DNA from: Taenia hydatigena
Taxonomy: Eukaryota > Platyhelminthes > Cestoda > Cyclophyllidea > Taeniidae
Length of the DNA stretch: 64,000 bases
Assembly: GCA_036345935.2 (NCBI GenBank)
Contig: JADWOT020000006.1
Location: 18,698,519-18,762,518, forward strand
Direction: 5' to 3'
Position numbers and translations under genes: made by a program. The notes under the pieces are model-generated. The model saw only the letters and a program-made list of their open reading frames with translations, was not told the origin of the DNA and did not search any database. Below, piece after piece: positions 12,101-22,700 of this stretch (position 1 is its first letter; every line of letters starts with the position of its first letter).

Positions 12101-13524
12101 TGACCCGCTGCATCGCCGACACACCCAGCACCAACCATGGAAACGGGCATTGGGGCGGCTAAAATAAGGTGGACTACATCACTACTTTAAGCCTTTACTA
12201 CTCCTCTTTAGTAGGGTGATTAATGATTGGAATGGAAGGACGAATTTGCACATTTATGTCGTGGGATGGAAGGATAAGTTTAATCTTTCGTCGATATTAT
12301 TCGACACGGTGCACATCAATTCAGTTTCAACAACTAGCGTCAGTGTTTCGACGGCGGAAGATCAGTAAAAACGAAACACTTGACAGGGATAGTGATGCCG
12401 ACGCAGTCCGATAGCGTTTTGGTAAGCCTAGAACATGAGGTAGACGTGAACTTGAAACATCCACGGACAAATAATTATCTATAAGGGCTAAAAAGTCGAA
12501 TGGCTTTAAATCATAAACTAATGATACAAAAATTAAAAAAAGATTTATTGTATTCCAACCTCAAAAGCAAATTCATTTTTCATTGCCTTAACAACCATGT
12601 AAACAAATTTAACCCCCTGCATTTCACAATTTCACAGCAAAAGGTAGCAGGAGAAAAGGTGAAGACGACTAAATAGACGCTTGATTATTACTTTAATAAA
12701 AATACGCATAAGAAATTAAAGGCTACCATACTGTCGCATTTGCTTTACATAGAATAATAATTGGAAGGCATCCATTACGCAAGGAAGGGATACAAAACTA
12801 ACACCATAAAGCGGACTTACATTTTCTCCAGTCTACAAGTGAAGAAAAAAGGGCTAAATTAATAGACCAAAAAGGAAAGAGGGGATAATTAAGAAAAGAC
12901 GCGTACCAGCCTTATCCCGACACCGCCAGAAGCACCAGCCAGCAATAAGCATTAGGACAGCAAGGACGAGAAAGATCGACAAAATCACAATTAGAGTGTT
13001 GTCTTTGGGCACTTCGACAATCAACTTCGCCAATTCCTCCTTCAGAGGCAGATTGCAGAAGGATGAGTTACAACAGCGCGTGTTCGCTGATTTGCAACTG
13101 AAGGGCTTCCAAAAGTCCTTTTGACGTAAACACCTAATAGATGCACCAAGAATAATACTCAGGAAATAAAAAGGTACAGACTGGGAAAGAAAGTAAACTC
13201 AACACACCCCATCTCGTAGAGCCTATGAGGCGGCACATTCGGTTCCTTAATCAGCTTGATAATGCAACGCTCTCCAGGTGAGATACTGCAGCAGAAGGGC
13301 TCCTCCCGAATCTGCCGATAGTAAGCATTGCTCTCCTCATCGTTAAAATTCTGTAGTAGAGCGTCGATGTAGCGTCGCCACGTACCGAGTTCGTCCGCAG
13401 ACATGCCTGTACAGGGATGGCAGTCACTTTCGTCAGGATTGCAGAGGAGTTTCAGACATTCCTCCTGATTTGCTATGGACGATTTAGCAATGGAAAGGAG
13501 GAGGAGTAGAGAGAAAGCAAACAT
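3693..13524 (-). CDS. Activin/TGF-beta type I receptor kinase (ALK4/5-like)
   Basis: Transmembrane serine/threonine kinase that, in this family, is phosphorylated in its GS box by a ligand-bound type II receptor and then phosphorylates receptor Smads. Six exons join in frame: 13524-13208, 13133-12907, 12158-11447, 8586-8346, 4583-4260 and 4184-3693 (2313 nt, 770 residues). Seen: signal peptide (1-20); cysteine-rich ectodomain ending in CCNSSFCN (126-133); membrane span (about 152-175); GS box SGSGSG (about 360-365); glycine loop GEGRYGEV (387-394); ATP-binding K407; HRDLKSRN with D508; DLG with D526; APE (556-558). The L45 loop ADNKDNGIS (440-448) matches the ALK4/5/7 class, so Smad2/3 signalling is inferred. 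Family members are usually about 500 residues. The excess lies in a 176-residue linker between membrane and GS box and in a 100-residue tail. All junctions are GT-AG and phases match. Confidence 0.95.
4260..4583 (-). CDS. Receptor exon 5: catalytic and activation loops
   Basis: 108 codons entered at CTTTTAG|GGC. It encodes [17 protein letters not shown], the DLG metal-binding motif, [12 protein letters not shown] and [12 protein letters not shown]. All catalytic residues expected of an active kinase are present. Ends CAG|GTTTGG in phase 0. Confidence 0.95.
4584..8345 (-). other. Receptor intron 4 (3.8 kb)
   Basis: Lies between the exons ending TCG|GTAGG and starting TTTTAG|GGC. It holds an AC microsatellite at 6102-6140 and a second CACACG-rich patch near 6590-6720. 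Nothing with coding or structural-RNA character was recognised. Confidence 0.7.
6102..6140. repeat. (AC)n microsatellite
   Basis: About 39 bp of nearly perfect AC dinucleotide, interrupted once by GC, inside receptor intron 4. Confidence 0.9.
8346..8586 (-). CDS. Receptor exon 4: alpha-C helix and L45 loop
   Basis: Starts after CTATCACTCTCAG and completes the split Arg codon. It encodes [18 protein letters not shown] (E422 is the probable alpha-C glutamate) and the Smad-specifying L45 loop ADNKDNGIS, then the hinge and [14 protein letters not shown]. Ends at TCG|GTAGG in phase 0. Confidence 0.94.
8587..11446 (-). other. Receptor intron 3 (2.9 kb)
   Basis: Bounded by ATTAG|GTGAGC and CTCTCAG|AGAGAAGG. 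Most of it is ordinary AT-rich intron sequence. The exception is the GC-rich island at 10010-10560, listed separately. Confidence 0.75.
10010..10560 (+). promoter_or_regulatory. GC-rich island with plus-strand 5' splice site; possible promoter
   Basis: The island is much richer in G, C and CpG than the flanking intron. It contains trinucleotide runs (CGACGACGACGACGAC near 10383) and several GCTCGCT-type repeats. On the plus strand GAG|GTGAGT at 10361-10369 is a near-perfect donor, so this may be the non-coding first exon of a transcript antisense to the receptor. The plus-strand gene starting at 16603 needs an upstream exon or a spliced leader. An alternative is a minus-strand internal promoter for a receptor isoform lacking the ectodomain. 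Both are inference. Confidence 0.3.
11447..12158 (-). CDS. Receptor exon 3: long linker, GS box, kinase lobe start
   Basis: Enters at CCTTATTTTAG and runs in phase with exon 2. Residues 182-357 are low-complexity (Ser, Gly, Ala, Val, Thr) with no recognised domain. The GS box [14 protein letters not shown] follows, then VERTVARQ, the glycine loop and AVKIFSS. The Leu-Pro of the canonical GS box (a FKBP12 contact in vertebrates) is Gln-Pro here, with two extra residues before it. Donor is ATTAG|GTGAGC. Confidence 0.93.
12907..13133 (-). CDS. Receptor exon 2: CCxxxxCN box and membrane span
   Basis: Preceded by a 74-nt intron ending CTATTAG. It encodes the family-typical ectodomain end CCNSSFCN, which includes an N-glycosylation sequon, then one hydrophobic segment ([19 protein letters not shown]) followed by the stop-transfer run RCRDK. 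It leaves in phase 1 at G|GTACGC. Confidence 0.92.
13208..13524 (-). CDS. Receptor exon 1: signal peptide and ectodomain
   Basis: The start ATG at 13524-13522 opens with a hydrophobic run ([12 protein letters not shown]) typical of a signal peptide, which decides the start. The upstream frame stays open to 13607 but has no ATG. Residues 21-106 carry seven cysteines (23, 28, 35, 38, 78, 79, 87) of the extracellular ligand-binding fold. The exon ends after two bases of a Gly codon at a GTGTGT donor. Confidence 0.9.
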
Positions 13525-13607
13525 GTCGGGAAAGAGCTTGGAGTCTTTGGTTTCGAGGACGGTTAGAGGGACAGGGAGACATACGCCATATAGTGAATCT
13601 GAGGGTT
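13525..13607 (-). other. Possible 5' untranslated exon segment of the receptor gene
   Basis: On the minus strand a good 3' splice site (TGCTTTTGTTTTAG) sits 83 nt upstream of the start ATG. The segment between them has no in-frame ATG. It could receive an upstream 5' UTR exon or a spliced leader. No promoter could be placed. Confidence 0.45.
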
Positions 13608-14501
13608 CTAAAACAAAAGCAAAGTACTAAGCTACCCAAAGAAAGACACTTACGAGGAGACAATAAAAAAGTCAAGAAAACTAGTAGATGATCAGCTTAC
13701 TAGCTTGCTTAGATCAAACAACAGAAAGGCAAATACGCGTTCCCAAGTGCTTTTGAACGAGGTAATAAACATTCCGTACAAAACATCACAAGTAAAAACT
13801 ATGGACAATAAATATGACACACCAACCACGCCCTAATGAAAAGATAAATGAAACAAGATAATTTGGCGAGAATACATTAAGTTTAAAACAAGGATACTTG
13901 GCTGAACAATAAGAAAATGCGTCGCTAAAAAAATACCTTCTCGAGAACCTTAAGGAGCTGAATTCGTCAAAAAAAGCGCTTGATGCCTCGCAGGCATTTA
14001 TGCTAAGCGTAAGCGCACCAGCAACGATAAAGCAGCAGCGACCGAAACGCACTCACAGACCGCGCCTTCAGACGGATAACTAAAACGAACTATGCCCTTG
14101 AAAGAGTAAATGTGACTTAAAGAAAATTAAGGTAATTTTGGCAAAATATATCTGTGCCATGTGATAACACAATACTGCGTTAGATTTTAGCGCAGATAAT
14201 TTAGGGTGGATTAAATTGTTTATCCAGAGTGCGCATTAAGCTTGAACAAAGAAATCGTTGCTTATTTAATAACCAAGACTTAATTGTACAATCCTTCTGC
14301 TGAGTGAATTAATCATATTAAATGCAATTTTTTTACAGAAGTCAAAGTTTTAAGGCTCAAATGTACAATTTTACGCGCCATCTAATCAGTCGGAAAATGA
14401 GTGTCAATCTGGTTACAACCATAATTAGGAAAATGTTGTCAAACATGATTTGCGATATTTTTTATTAGACTGTCTGTAATACTTTGTTTGGTTGAGCTAT
14501 T

Positions 14502-14553
14502 TGTAGCGTCTCGAGGCTCCCTCGAAGGCAAAAGAAGGCAGAATGCTAGAGCA

Positions 14554-14589
<36 letters not shown>

Positions 14590-14707
14590 CGGATAGCGGG
14601 AAATAGGCTGCTGGCATGGCCCAGAGGCCAGCCCACTCAGCTAGGACAATACGGCCACCTCTGTGACCTTGACAGGAACCGGCAGTTCTAACAAACAAAG
14701 TACTACA
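14502..14707 (+). mobile_element. Short TG..CA element, intact copy 1
   Basis: The most complete copy, from TGTAGCGTCTCGAGGC to AAAGTACTACA, with a TA run at about 14556-14585. It is directly preceded (14473-14499) by what looks like the 3' end of a minus-strand copy. No clear target-site duplication was seen. Confidence 0.8.
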
Positions 14708-14758
14708 CACACATCTGGCTGGTAAATTATCTGTGTTACTATTACCTGTTACCTAACA

Positions 14759-14905
14759 TTGCGTCCTGGGGCTTTTTTGAGGACAAAAGAGAGCATAACA
14801 CTATGGCAGACTATATGTATTCAGCAAACAGATGGGTCAGGTCTACTGGCATAGTCCAGAGGCCAGCCCACCCAGCCTAAGTATTATAATCACCCAAGTA
14901 ACCGT
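14759..14905 (+). mobile_element. Short TG..CA element, plus copy of an opposed pair
   Basis: Recognisable from TTGCGTCCTGGGGC through CTACTGGCATAGTCCAGAGG to CACCCAAGTAACCG. It has lost its terminal 25 bp and abuts a minus-strand copy tail to tail. Confidence 0.75.
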
Positions 14906-15076
14906 TGTAATACTTTGTTTATTTAGACTATCGGGGTGGCCAGATCGCCCTAGCTACATTAGCTGGCCACCGGGCCATGCTAGCAGCTCATTTCCCTCTG
15001 TCTGTTGAATATATGCATGTATTCTACCTTAATATTCTGCCTTCTTTTGCCTTTAGTTAAGCCTTGGGATACTACA
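14906..15076 (-). mobile_element. Short TG..CA element, minus copy of an opposed pair
   Basis: Near full length. Its reverse complement starts TGTAGTATCCC, contains AAAGGCAAAAGAAGGCAGAA and ends AAACAAAGTATTACA. Together with the plus copy just before it, it makes an inverted repeat able to fold into a long hairpin if transcribed. Confidence 0.8.
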
Positions 15077-15514
15077 GGTATTACAATAATGCATAATAAG
15101 TTGAACATCAAAAAGTAGTTTTTCCCAAAGCATGTGTTAAATTGCTTGTTAGATGAAACCATGTGGGCTTTATTTAATAGAATGACAAGCAAAACGTCAT
15201 ATTTTAATCAAGTATGCATTCTTTGCATCATGGATTAGATGTGTTGCTTACAGCTGATTTCTCCGCCCTTATTTTGGTATTTCAATCCAAAATCTACATC
15301 TATCAGTTTAAGAAATGTTTATGCCTTTCTTTAACTGCCAACATAAGAAGTTATGCATAACCTAAATACATGTTTAAGTTATGTTCCCATTTTTAAGGAA
15401 ATGTAATTTTTGCTCAGTAATACGTATTGCAGATATCCTCATACTTGCAAAAAATATTATGGCGAACATTCCTGAACGCAGTATACATCATCAAACTTGT
15501 AATTTGACCTTAAC

Positions 15515-15572
15515 GTATAGCATTCTGAGACTCTTTTAAAGGCAAAAGAAGGCAAATTGCCAAGGCAAAGTG
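15515..15572 (+). mobile_element. Short TG..CA element, 5' fragment
   Basis: Only the first third remains, recognisable by TTTTAAAGGCAAAAGAAGGC. Confidence 0.6.
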
Positions 15573-15580
15573 TGTAAAAC

Positions 15581-15757
15581 GTTGTTTATTTGGAATGCCG
15601 GTTTCAGTAAGAGTCTTAGAGGTGGCCATATTGCCCTAGCTGCATAGGCTAGCGTCCGGGCCATGCTAGCAGCTCAATTCCCTCTGTTTGTTGCATTCTT
15701 TATTTTGCTTTGGTGTTTTGCCTTTTTTTACCTTCAAAGGAGCCTCGGGACTCTACA
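15581..15757 (-). mobile_element. Short TG..CA element, minus copy
   Basis: Runs from TTGTTTATTTGGAA to GGGACTCTACA. It contains GAGGTGGCCATATTGCCCTAG and GGGCCATGCTAGCAGCTC, the reverse complements of the family landmarks. Confidence 0.75.
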
Positions 15758-15833
15758 GAGCTGCTGGCATTGCCCGAAGGCCAACCCACGCGGCTAGGTA
15801 CTATGGCCATCTCTGTGACCAAAGTCAAAATTA
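15758..15833 (+). mobile_element. Short TG..CA element, 5'-truncated copy
   Basis: Begins at the GCTGCTGGCATTGCCC landmark and ends after CATCTCTGTGACCAAAG. It starts immediately where the preceding minus copy ends. Confidence 0.6.
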
Positions 15834-15845
15834 ACAGTGTAGAGC

Positions 15846-15963
15846 TTAAGGCTACCTCAAGTGCATAAAAAGGCAGAATACTAGGATAGAATGTATTTAT
15901 TCAACGGATAGAGAGAGAGCAATATGGCCACCTCTGTGCTCCTGACCGATGCTAATAGTGTAG
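15846..15963 (+). mobile_element. Short TG..CA element, internally deleted plus copy
   Basis: Has the AAAAAGGCAGAATACTAG and TATTCAACGGATAGAG parts and the CAATATGGCCACCTCTGTG part, but lacks the GCTGGCATGGCC block between them. It abuts a minus copy. Confidence 0.65.
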
Positions 15964-16098
15964 TACTTTGTTTGTTGGAACTACCGGTTTCGGTTAAGGT
16001 CGCAGAGGTGGCCATACGGGCCTAGTTGAGTTGGCTGGCCTCTGGGCCATGCCAGCAGCCTATTTCCCTCTATCCGTTGAATATATATATATATATAC
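15964..16098 (-). mobile_element. Short TG..CA element, minus copy ending in a TA run
   Basis: Contains GTTGGAACTACCGGTTTCGG and GCCATGCCAGCAGCC and stops at the (TA)n run 16081-16098, so the 5' third is missing. With the preceding plus copy it forms a second opposed pair. Confidence 0.7.
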
Positions 16099-16602
16099 AT
16101 CCACAATGTGTACTACTCCAATGTTTTTTTTCACAAGATCGCAAAATCCACTTCTGCTATCAGGCATAAATTGTTATTTTACTCCAAGCTCAAAGTTATT
16201 TTGCCATATTTTAGTAGGATCATGCCCTCACAAATAAAACCTCATTAAAAAAAATCGTGAGAGGCGCGTTCTAAATATTTTTGCAGTTTCGTGCAAAACT
16301 ATTGTTACGATTGTCCAATCTTTATTTTAGCATTGATGTTTTTGGCAGAAATCTTACGCCTAACCCATTGTTTTAACTTACCAGCATCGCGAACATGGTA
16401 TACACCACTCCGAGGCGACCTTTCAACTTGTCGTTCTTCGCATATGGTCGAAGAAATTCCATTTTGGGTTTAAAGCAGCCTACTTTTGTATTACGCTGAA
16501 TCCGGAATTCCAATTTTATAATAATTTCGAGAAGTACTTTAAATGCTGCATTCAGGACACTACTCAACAGTAACCCCATTTTTCAATCTAGTTTTTCTGT
16601 AG

Positions 16603-16704
16603 ATGGATTCAAGGTTTAGGAGTCCTGTTGTTCCACGAAAGGTCGTTGGGACTGAAGAAGCAGCAACATCATTAGCAAAAAAGTCCAAAAGGTCAAAATC
16701 AACA
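16603..16704 (+). CDS. Coiled-coil gene 1, exon 1
   Basis: 34 codons from an ATG that directly follows a TTTTTCTGTAG acceptor. Basic N-terminus MDSRFRSPVVPRKVV. Donor ACA|GTAAGG. An ATG exactly at a 3' splice site implies an upstream non-coding exon or spliced-leader addition. Confidence 0.7.
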
Positions 16705-19700
16705 GTAAGGACTAGCTTGTTTTTAAGTAGTCCTGTTAGGAAAACACGCTAGAAAAGGGTGATCCTTTCATGCGCATGGCTACCAAGGGCAAAACGGAAC
16801 CTGAAGATCCAATGTCAATTTTAAATAAAAGATGGTCAATTATAGCTAAAAATCAGGAAACGGTTTGTTAATTTTTCCAGTTATTCTTGTCATTAGATGT
16901 CCAAACAAGAACTCCTTAACAATTACCGACTTCTAATGAATGACCATCTTCGGCTTGAAAGATTTCTCTCCATTGTTACAAAAGATAATGAAATGGTAAG
17001 ATTGCTTATTATTTTCATGGCAGCAACTTGTCGTTTTGCTACCATATTTTACTGTTCAAAATATTCACATAATCACAGGCACGTAATCGTTTGGAGACGG
17101 ATCTTTTGGACGCAATGATGTGCATTGAGGATTTAAAACAAGCTCTGGAAGTACGAATGGCACGCGTAAGTTTTTTCTTTTATTATGCGACATGTCTGTC
17201 TAGATTGTTTGAATATGAACTCTACACTTTGTAACGCACAAGCTTAAAGTGAACCTTTATGTGCCATAAATCATACCCTTTTCTCTAATGGCCTTTCATT
17301 TTGCGGTTCAAGGACTAGACAGTGAGCTTTGTGCAGTTAGAAGTTAAGAACATGGGGTGCCCATTTAATGGATTACATGCGCACTTAACAAAGGAGTGAA
17401 TACAGGTTTTTAAATGTTTTTGAACAGCTGAGTAAAACTGTCCAACTCACACCAAAGAACAAAAATGCCGACCTTATTTTAGATTACATGAGAAAATAAA
17501 AGTAATTTGGCTTCCGAAGTTTAGAACTAATTGTGTGAATTATTTCTTATGTTCACGCCTTTTAAATTGACATCGTGTGATGGCTGAAAATTTTAGTTTG
17601 AGAAATAAAGAATATTTTCCGAGTTTAATTGCGTGGGGAACTTTCTGACTGTCGGACAGTATTCATGGCCTTTTAGCTCTCGGTAAATATTAAGTTATCA
17701 AATTCTTTAATCTTATCCAAACGTGGCGCTCCACATGCTGATGGTTTGCCAATGCTACTAGTCATTTTACTTAAAGTTTTGGCTTTCTTACAACTATTTT
17801 TGTTGAAATACATGAATAATTGGCCAATGCTACGAACAGTCATTTCTCATCAATTTCATTTAACCCTGTGGGTTGGTGTCCTTACATAAAGTTAAACAGT
17901 TTGATAAATCCGCTAAATTTTCCTTTAAATGTCACCATTTAGTAATATCTCTACTGTCTCGGGTTCATTTCTAACCCAGCTTTTATTGAGACTCTACAAC
18001 GGACCGCCTGACAATCACTTTGTATCTGGGCTACCAAACCTGCACTTAGATGGAGGTTGGACTGATTGTAACCAAGCCCAGCATCCGAATTTCGTGTGTG
18101 TGCGTGTGCGCATGCGTGTACGATCGGGGCTTATTTTTAACTAGACCAACCGCCGCCTCACGGCGCTGCATTGTCTGCCCTGCAGGCACTTGCGTTTGTG
18201 TTCATACAAAATCCTTTTACTACCCCAAATATCCAAGACGACTGATCTACGAGCGGATGGGGGAAGGGCAAAATGTACTCTACCTCCCATTGAGAGGAAG
18301 CAAATGCAATACTTTTTCGCTATGGTGCTAGGAAGAACAAAAATTTCTTAGCTGGCATTCCTCACCCACCTTCCTTGCGTGATGGCTCTAACGGAAGTTG
18401 CCTTGTTTGTTGGTACCACGTGTGAGTTATTTCTGCATTAAAACGAACGCGGGTGATTACGATCACAATGGATCCCTTCCTATGCATAAATTTATGTGTG
18501 AATTAAGCGAGGATCCACAGTGAATTCGTCTGGGTTCATCCATGGGAGCGAGTTTGCGGTCTTATCAACTTGAGGTAATAAATTTAAGTAAAGTGGTCTG
18601 CAGAACTCTGTCATGTATTAGCAGAAAAAGTAGATATCGTCTTAATGAGAGAGGTCTTGCTCCTTGGAAATAAAATTTTTACTTTGTTTATCGTGCTCCC
18701 GACTCTGGGGAAGAAACCAAGGCTCCAGAGAATATCTTGCTAGGGAAAAAGTTATTTATTTTTGTTATAAAGAGGGCGTCCATGACAGCGGCTTTGATTT
18801 GTTTTTTTTTCTACTTCTTATCAAGGTCTGACCACATTTCAAAAAGGCTTTAGTCTTTGCATTGCTGTGGCGTTCCCTGTGAAGTTCATCCAAAAATTTA
18901 ATTTACTCTCTTAAAATTCTATCTTAGTAAAAAATAAAGTTTTCTTTGAAACCATACTCAAATGCTTCTCAAAGCAACCTCAATTCTTAAATTCTTCTTT
19001 GGAGCCGCTACACAACCGCAAAAAAACCGTGAAGCAGATATGTCAACCCATTTGACACTCACATTTGACGGTCTTTTGTCCTTTTACTTCCAATGTTATC
19101 CGGCAGCAAAAAGAACAGCCTATTTACTTCGAAAATAAGTGCTTTTGGTGAAGCCGAGGCCTTTGCTACTTTTTTGTTTTAAACACGTCGAGTGGGATTT
19201 GGTTTAAGCCATGAGGTTCCAGAGTGCTGTAGCCGGTAGTCAAGCCGATGGGAGGTGGGCAACAGAGAAGTGGGGTTACTTTGAATAAGGAAATGCACGA
19301 CCGCTTAGATTGTGTACCTGGATATAAGTATGCATCACCACCTCAGACGAAAATATTCTAGTTTTGAGCGGCAAATCCCTGGATTCGCAGGATTAGTCAT
19401 GAGAGACTTTTGCATGATTAAAAGAGCTACAGTCTGAGAACTGCTGCGTCTAGTGGCTAGAGTGCCGGAAACACGAAACATTTGCCTACTTTCCGTCTGA
19501 GATGATGCAAATCTAGTGTCTGTGTGCGATGTTTTGGCTTGTGCTTCGGCGCGGGGCTGCCATCGACCATGTGGCCTCAATTTTACTCGCTAAATGGTCA
19601 TTTCAAATGCAACAAAGAGATGTGTAGACCGTTGAAAACAATCTAAAAAGGTTTTGAGAATATTTCAGTTAAGTATGATTAGGCATTTACAAAATGATTG

Positions 19701-22700
19701 CGTTTTTTCGCTAGCTAAAGAGAAAAAATAAAAATAATAGAGGGAGAAATTCAAGGACTAATTTCACCACAAACGAGTAATGTCAAGTGATTTAATGGGA
19801 AAGGAGGCTAGTTTTTGAGGATTACTGTTAAAAGGTATTCATGTTTTGCTTATGGAAGCGCAAAAGGAAAATGACCCTTTCCTTGCTAACAGGAATGGAG
19901 ATAATGCTGGAGTAAAAAAGCAGTTGGCTGGAGGGGTTTATGACCGACCCTGGAGGCTTGCCGTAGGGGCAAAACTTCCAATAAATACATTTTGAAATTA
20001 CGGTTTCATTATCAACAGATGAGATGGATAGTTAACTGAATCCTCAAATTTTTCTTATATTTATGAAAATAGAACTCCATGCAAATCGGCTCTTTAAGTC
20101 TTTGAACAAGACTTAAGGTCGATTTTCCCTCTAGCGATCTGCACTGCTTCATCACTCATGAATGAAGATGTGAAAGCAAATAAAATCTCTTTGGTGTCTT
20201 AACATCCTTTTTTTTCTTTTTTTGTGTTTCAGCGGCGAAAAATCGTAAGTCTGCCTTCTTTATTCGTTGTATTGTACCGAATCGTTCTGAGCAGCAGTCT
20301 ATGGTTGGCTTAGATTAACTATTGGAATACTTTCAAACGAATTAATGTAAATTGGCACTCTAACTTTACGAAAAAGTGGTTTGAAAAGCACACCATAAGG
20401 GAAAGAACGTAATACCAACATGTTTTAGGACGCCTGCTAAGTTCATTAATTTTCCCCAAAATTCAGTCCTAATAATTAGTCGAAAATGCTAAGTCGTTAA
20501 AGTAATCCAGATTTATTAGTCTTTTCGTGATGTTGCTATTATTTCACATAAGTAAAAAATCAGGGGCAAAAAACTTAAAAATGAAAGGTAAAATTGTTTG
20601 CTGCTATAAATTTATGAATGACCGCTTACTTCTAAGTTTTATGATTTAAAGCGTCTGGGTATGACTTCCTCAAATAAAGAAACAAATCGCTTACCATGAC
20701 ATCAAAAAATAAAGTGTTTGCTGCATCTCGAGCTTTTTTGAAGACGAAAGACAATACTGGGAGAGAAAATGTATTGACGATGCAAAGAGGGGATATCGAC
20801 ATGGCCTGGGGACCATGTCGCCCAGCAAAGCACAATCGCGGAGTCTTAATTCCCCGGGAAACAAAAATGAAGAGTTGAACGAACAATCAAAGTATTATTC
20901 GATGTAGTCGGCGTTGCAAGAAGAACCTCCACGAATCAACGACACTTGTAGAATTTGGGTTCATATGAGATGTCTGATTGCGACGTAGCTGGAGTTTTGT
21001 CCTCTTTCAGAACTTTATTGGGGGAAGGAAATAGAGAAGTCTATTACGCAGGAACACTGGCGCAAAGGCCAAGTCGTTTGATGAAAGCAACTTTGTGGGG
21101 ATAAAATTGCGCGTCCATTCCTCCTTGCCATTTCGTTCTTACACCATTACTGCCCAGTCATACCTATCTGGGTTTTATCCAGCTAGAGGCAGGGAGAGGA
21201 GGCAGTGCATGTTCATTCAACGGACATTTCCATACAGGCACCGTGGACATCTTCGTAACACCACACTTCTAGGTGGCAGGTGGCTAGTCTTGCTTCATTT
21301 ATTAATAGTATTCTTACAGAACTCGGAACTGAGGTATTTGCCGAAAGTTGGCGTCATTTCCGACCCTTCTGATAAGGGTTGGCGCAGATTCCCCCATCCA
21401 CAGTGTTTAACCTTCTTCAGTTGCATTAAGCTTCAGTATTCAGGAATGGAAGCTGGAGTGATTGTCCTTTGGGATCACTGCCACGAATGTAGAGCCCAGG
21501 TTTTTCCCGAAGTCGAAAGACGGCACAGCACTTGGAAAAAAAATATATTCTCGCCGTACAGAAGAGCTAGCAGGCTACTGGCTTGGCTTAGAGACCTTGC
21601 TGCCTCTTGGCAGTGCAAAAGCGCGACCTTAAGTGCCCAAAAAACCAGAGCGCAGGGTTAAGTAAATGACCCAAATGTTAGACTGTAAATACATTTGAGA
21701 GTATTGGTGGAGAGTATGTGATTCTGCCATTCCTACCTTCAAATTCCTTGATCGCGACAACTGATTCGTATATGACATCGAGTATTGTTTGAAAATGGGA
21801 TTAGACGGATAGCATATGCTTTGTTATGAATTAGAGTTATCCTCGCTGGGGAGAAGGACGGTGTTTGAATTGTTAGGAGGCTTAGTGTGGTCAGACAAAC
21901 ATGCTATGCTATGTAGATTGAATTTGGGAGGCCCTAATCGCAATTTTTATGTCACAAAGTATTGTTCAATACTTTTACTTCTCTACCAAATCAAGTTCAG
22001 CAAACTTTAAATTATGGGGATAAACTTTTTGCATATATACCGTCCAAAAGACTGAAATTTTGAATACTATCGGACCAAAGGCCTCTAATGGAAGTTTTTT
22101 GCTAGTCGACCACGAACCGGTAGTGTCTGACACTTTCCTTCATCTTAACCCCAACCAGTGGAAAAAATCGTCAAAAGTAGACAGGTCAACGGATTTGTTT
22201 ACAGCCACACTGATGGAGTTAAACGCAAACCCCAGACATTGGATTTGTCTCGTTCAGCCTCCGTTCAAGCGCCACCAGCCTATAAAGATGCCCGTCGGAC
22301 CAATAAACGAGGACTACTTGTCTGGTCAAGGGGCGGGCAGGCAGTGCGAATAAAGAGCAGCTGACAGACTAGTGTAGCCTATTTTTACCCACAACTGTGG
22401 ATGGTAATTTACACAGTGATACGAAAGAGCCGCCGTGAGGATTGCTGTGTGAAGTCACGCATTCGATTATGGTGTATGCCGTGAAATGGATGTTGCCCAT
22501 CGCGTACATTCTGGATGCTTTCAGTGCATAATGCAAATTTCGTGATCAATTTGAGGTATTTTTTGGATAGATGTTTTGTTGGCAATATAGTTGTTCTCTC
22601 TATAACCTCAACTATGCAATGTTCGATGTGGCGGTGTCTTTAAAAATCCACGTCCGGTAGATAAGTCTATGAAGCGTGATTTCTCAGAGCTAAAAAAGGT

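Larger units (their letters stand above)
14473..16098. repeat. Cluster of short TG..CA interspersed elements
   Basis: At least six full or partial copies of one element lie side by side in both orientations between the receptor gene and the plus-strand gene at 16603. The intact form is about 190-205 bp, begins TGTAGCGTC and ends AGTACTACA, giving short imperfect inverted ends (TGTAGTA). Internal landmarks are AAGGCAAAAGAAGGCAGAAT, a variable TA run, GCTGCTGGCATGGCCCAGAG, GGCCACCTCTGTGACC and AAACAAAGTACTACA. No open reading frame or clear RNA polymerase III boxes were seen. It could be a SINE or a MITE-like element. Confidence 0.8.

Noticed and set aside
21095..21661. Plus-strand open frame of 188 codons
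   Set aside because: It lies inside repeat copy C, has no recognised domain, and overlaps similarity to non-coding copies A and B.
22060..22364. Two overlapping plus-strand open frames
   Set aside because: Protein-like fragments but no recognised family. It does not fit the phase-0 exon chain of the host gene, for which direct joining already works.
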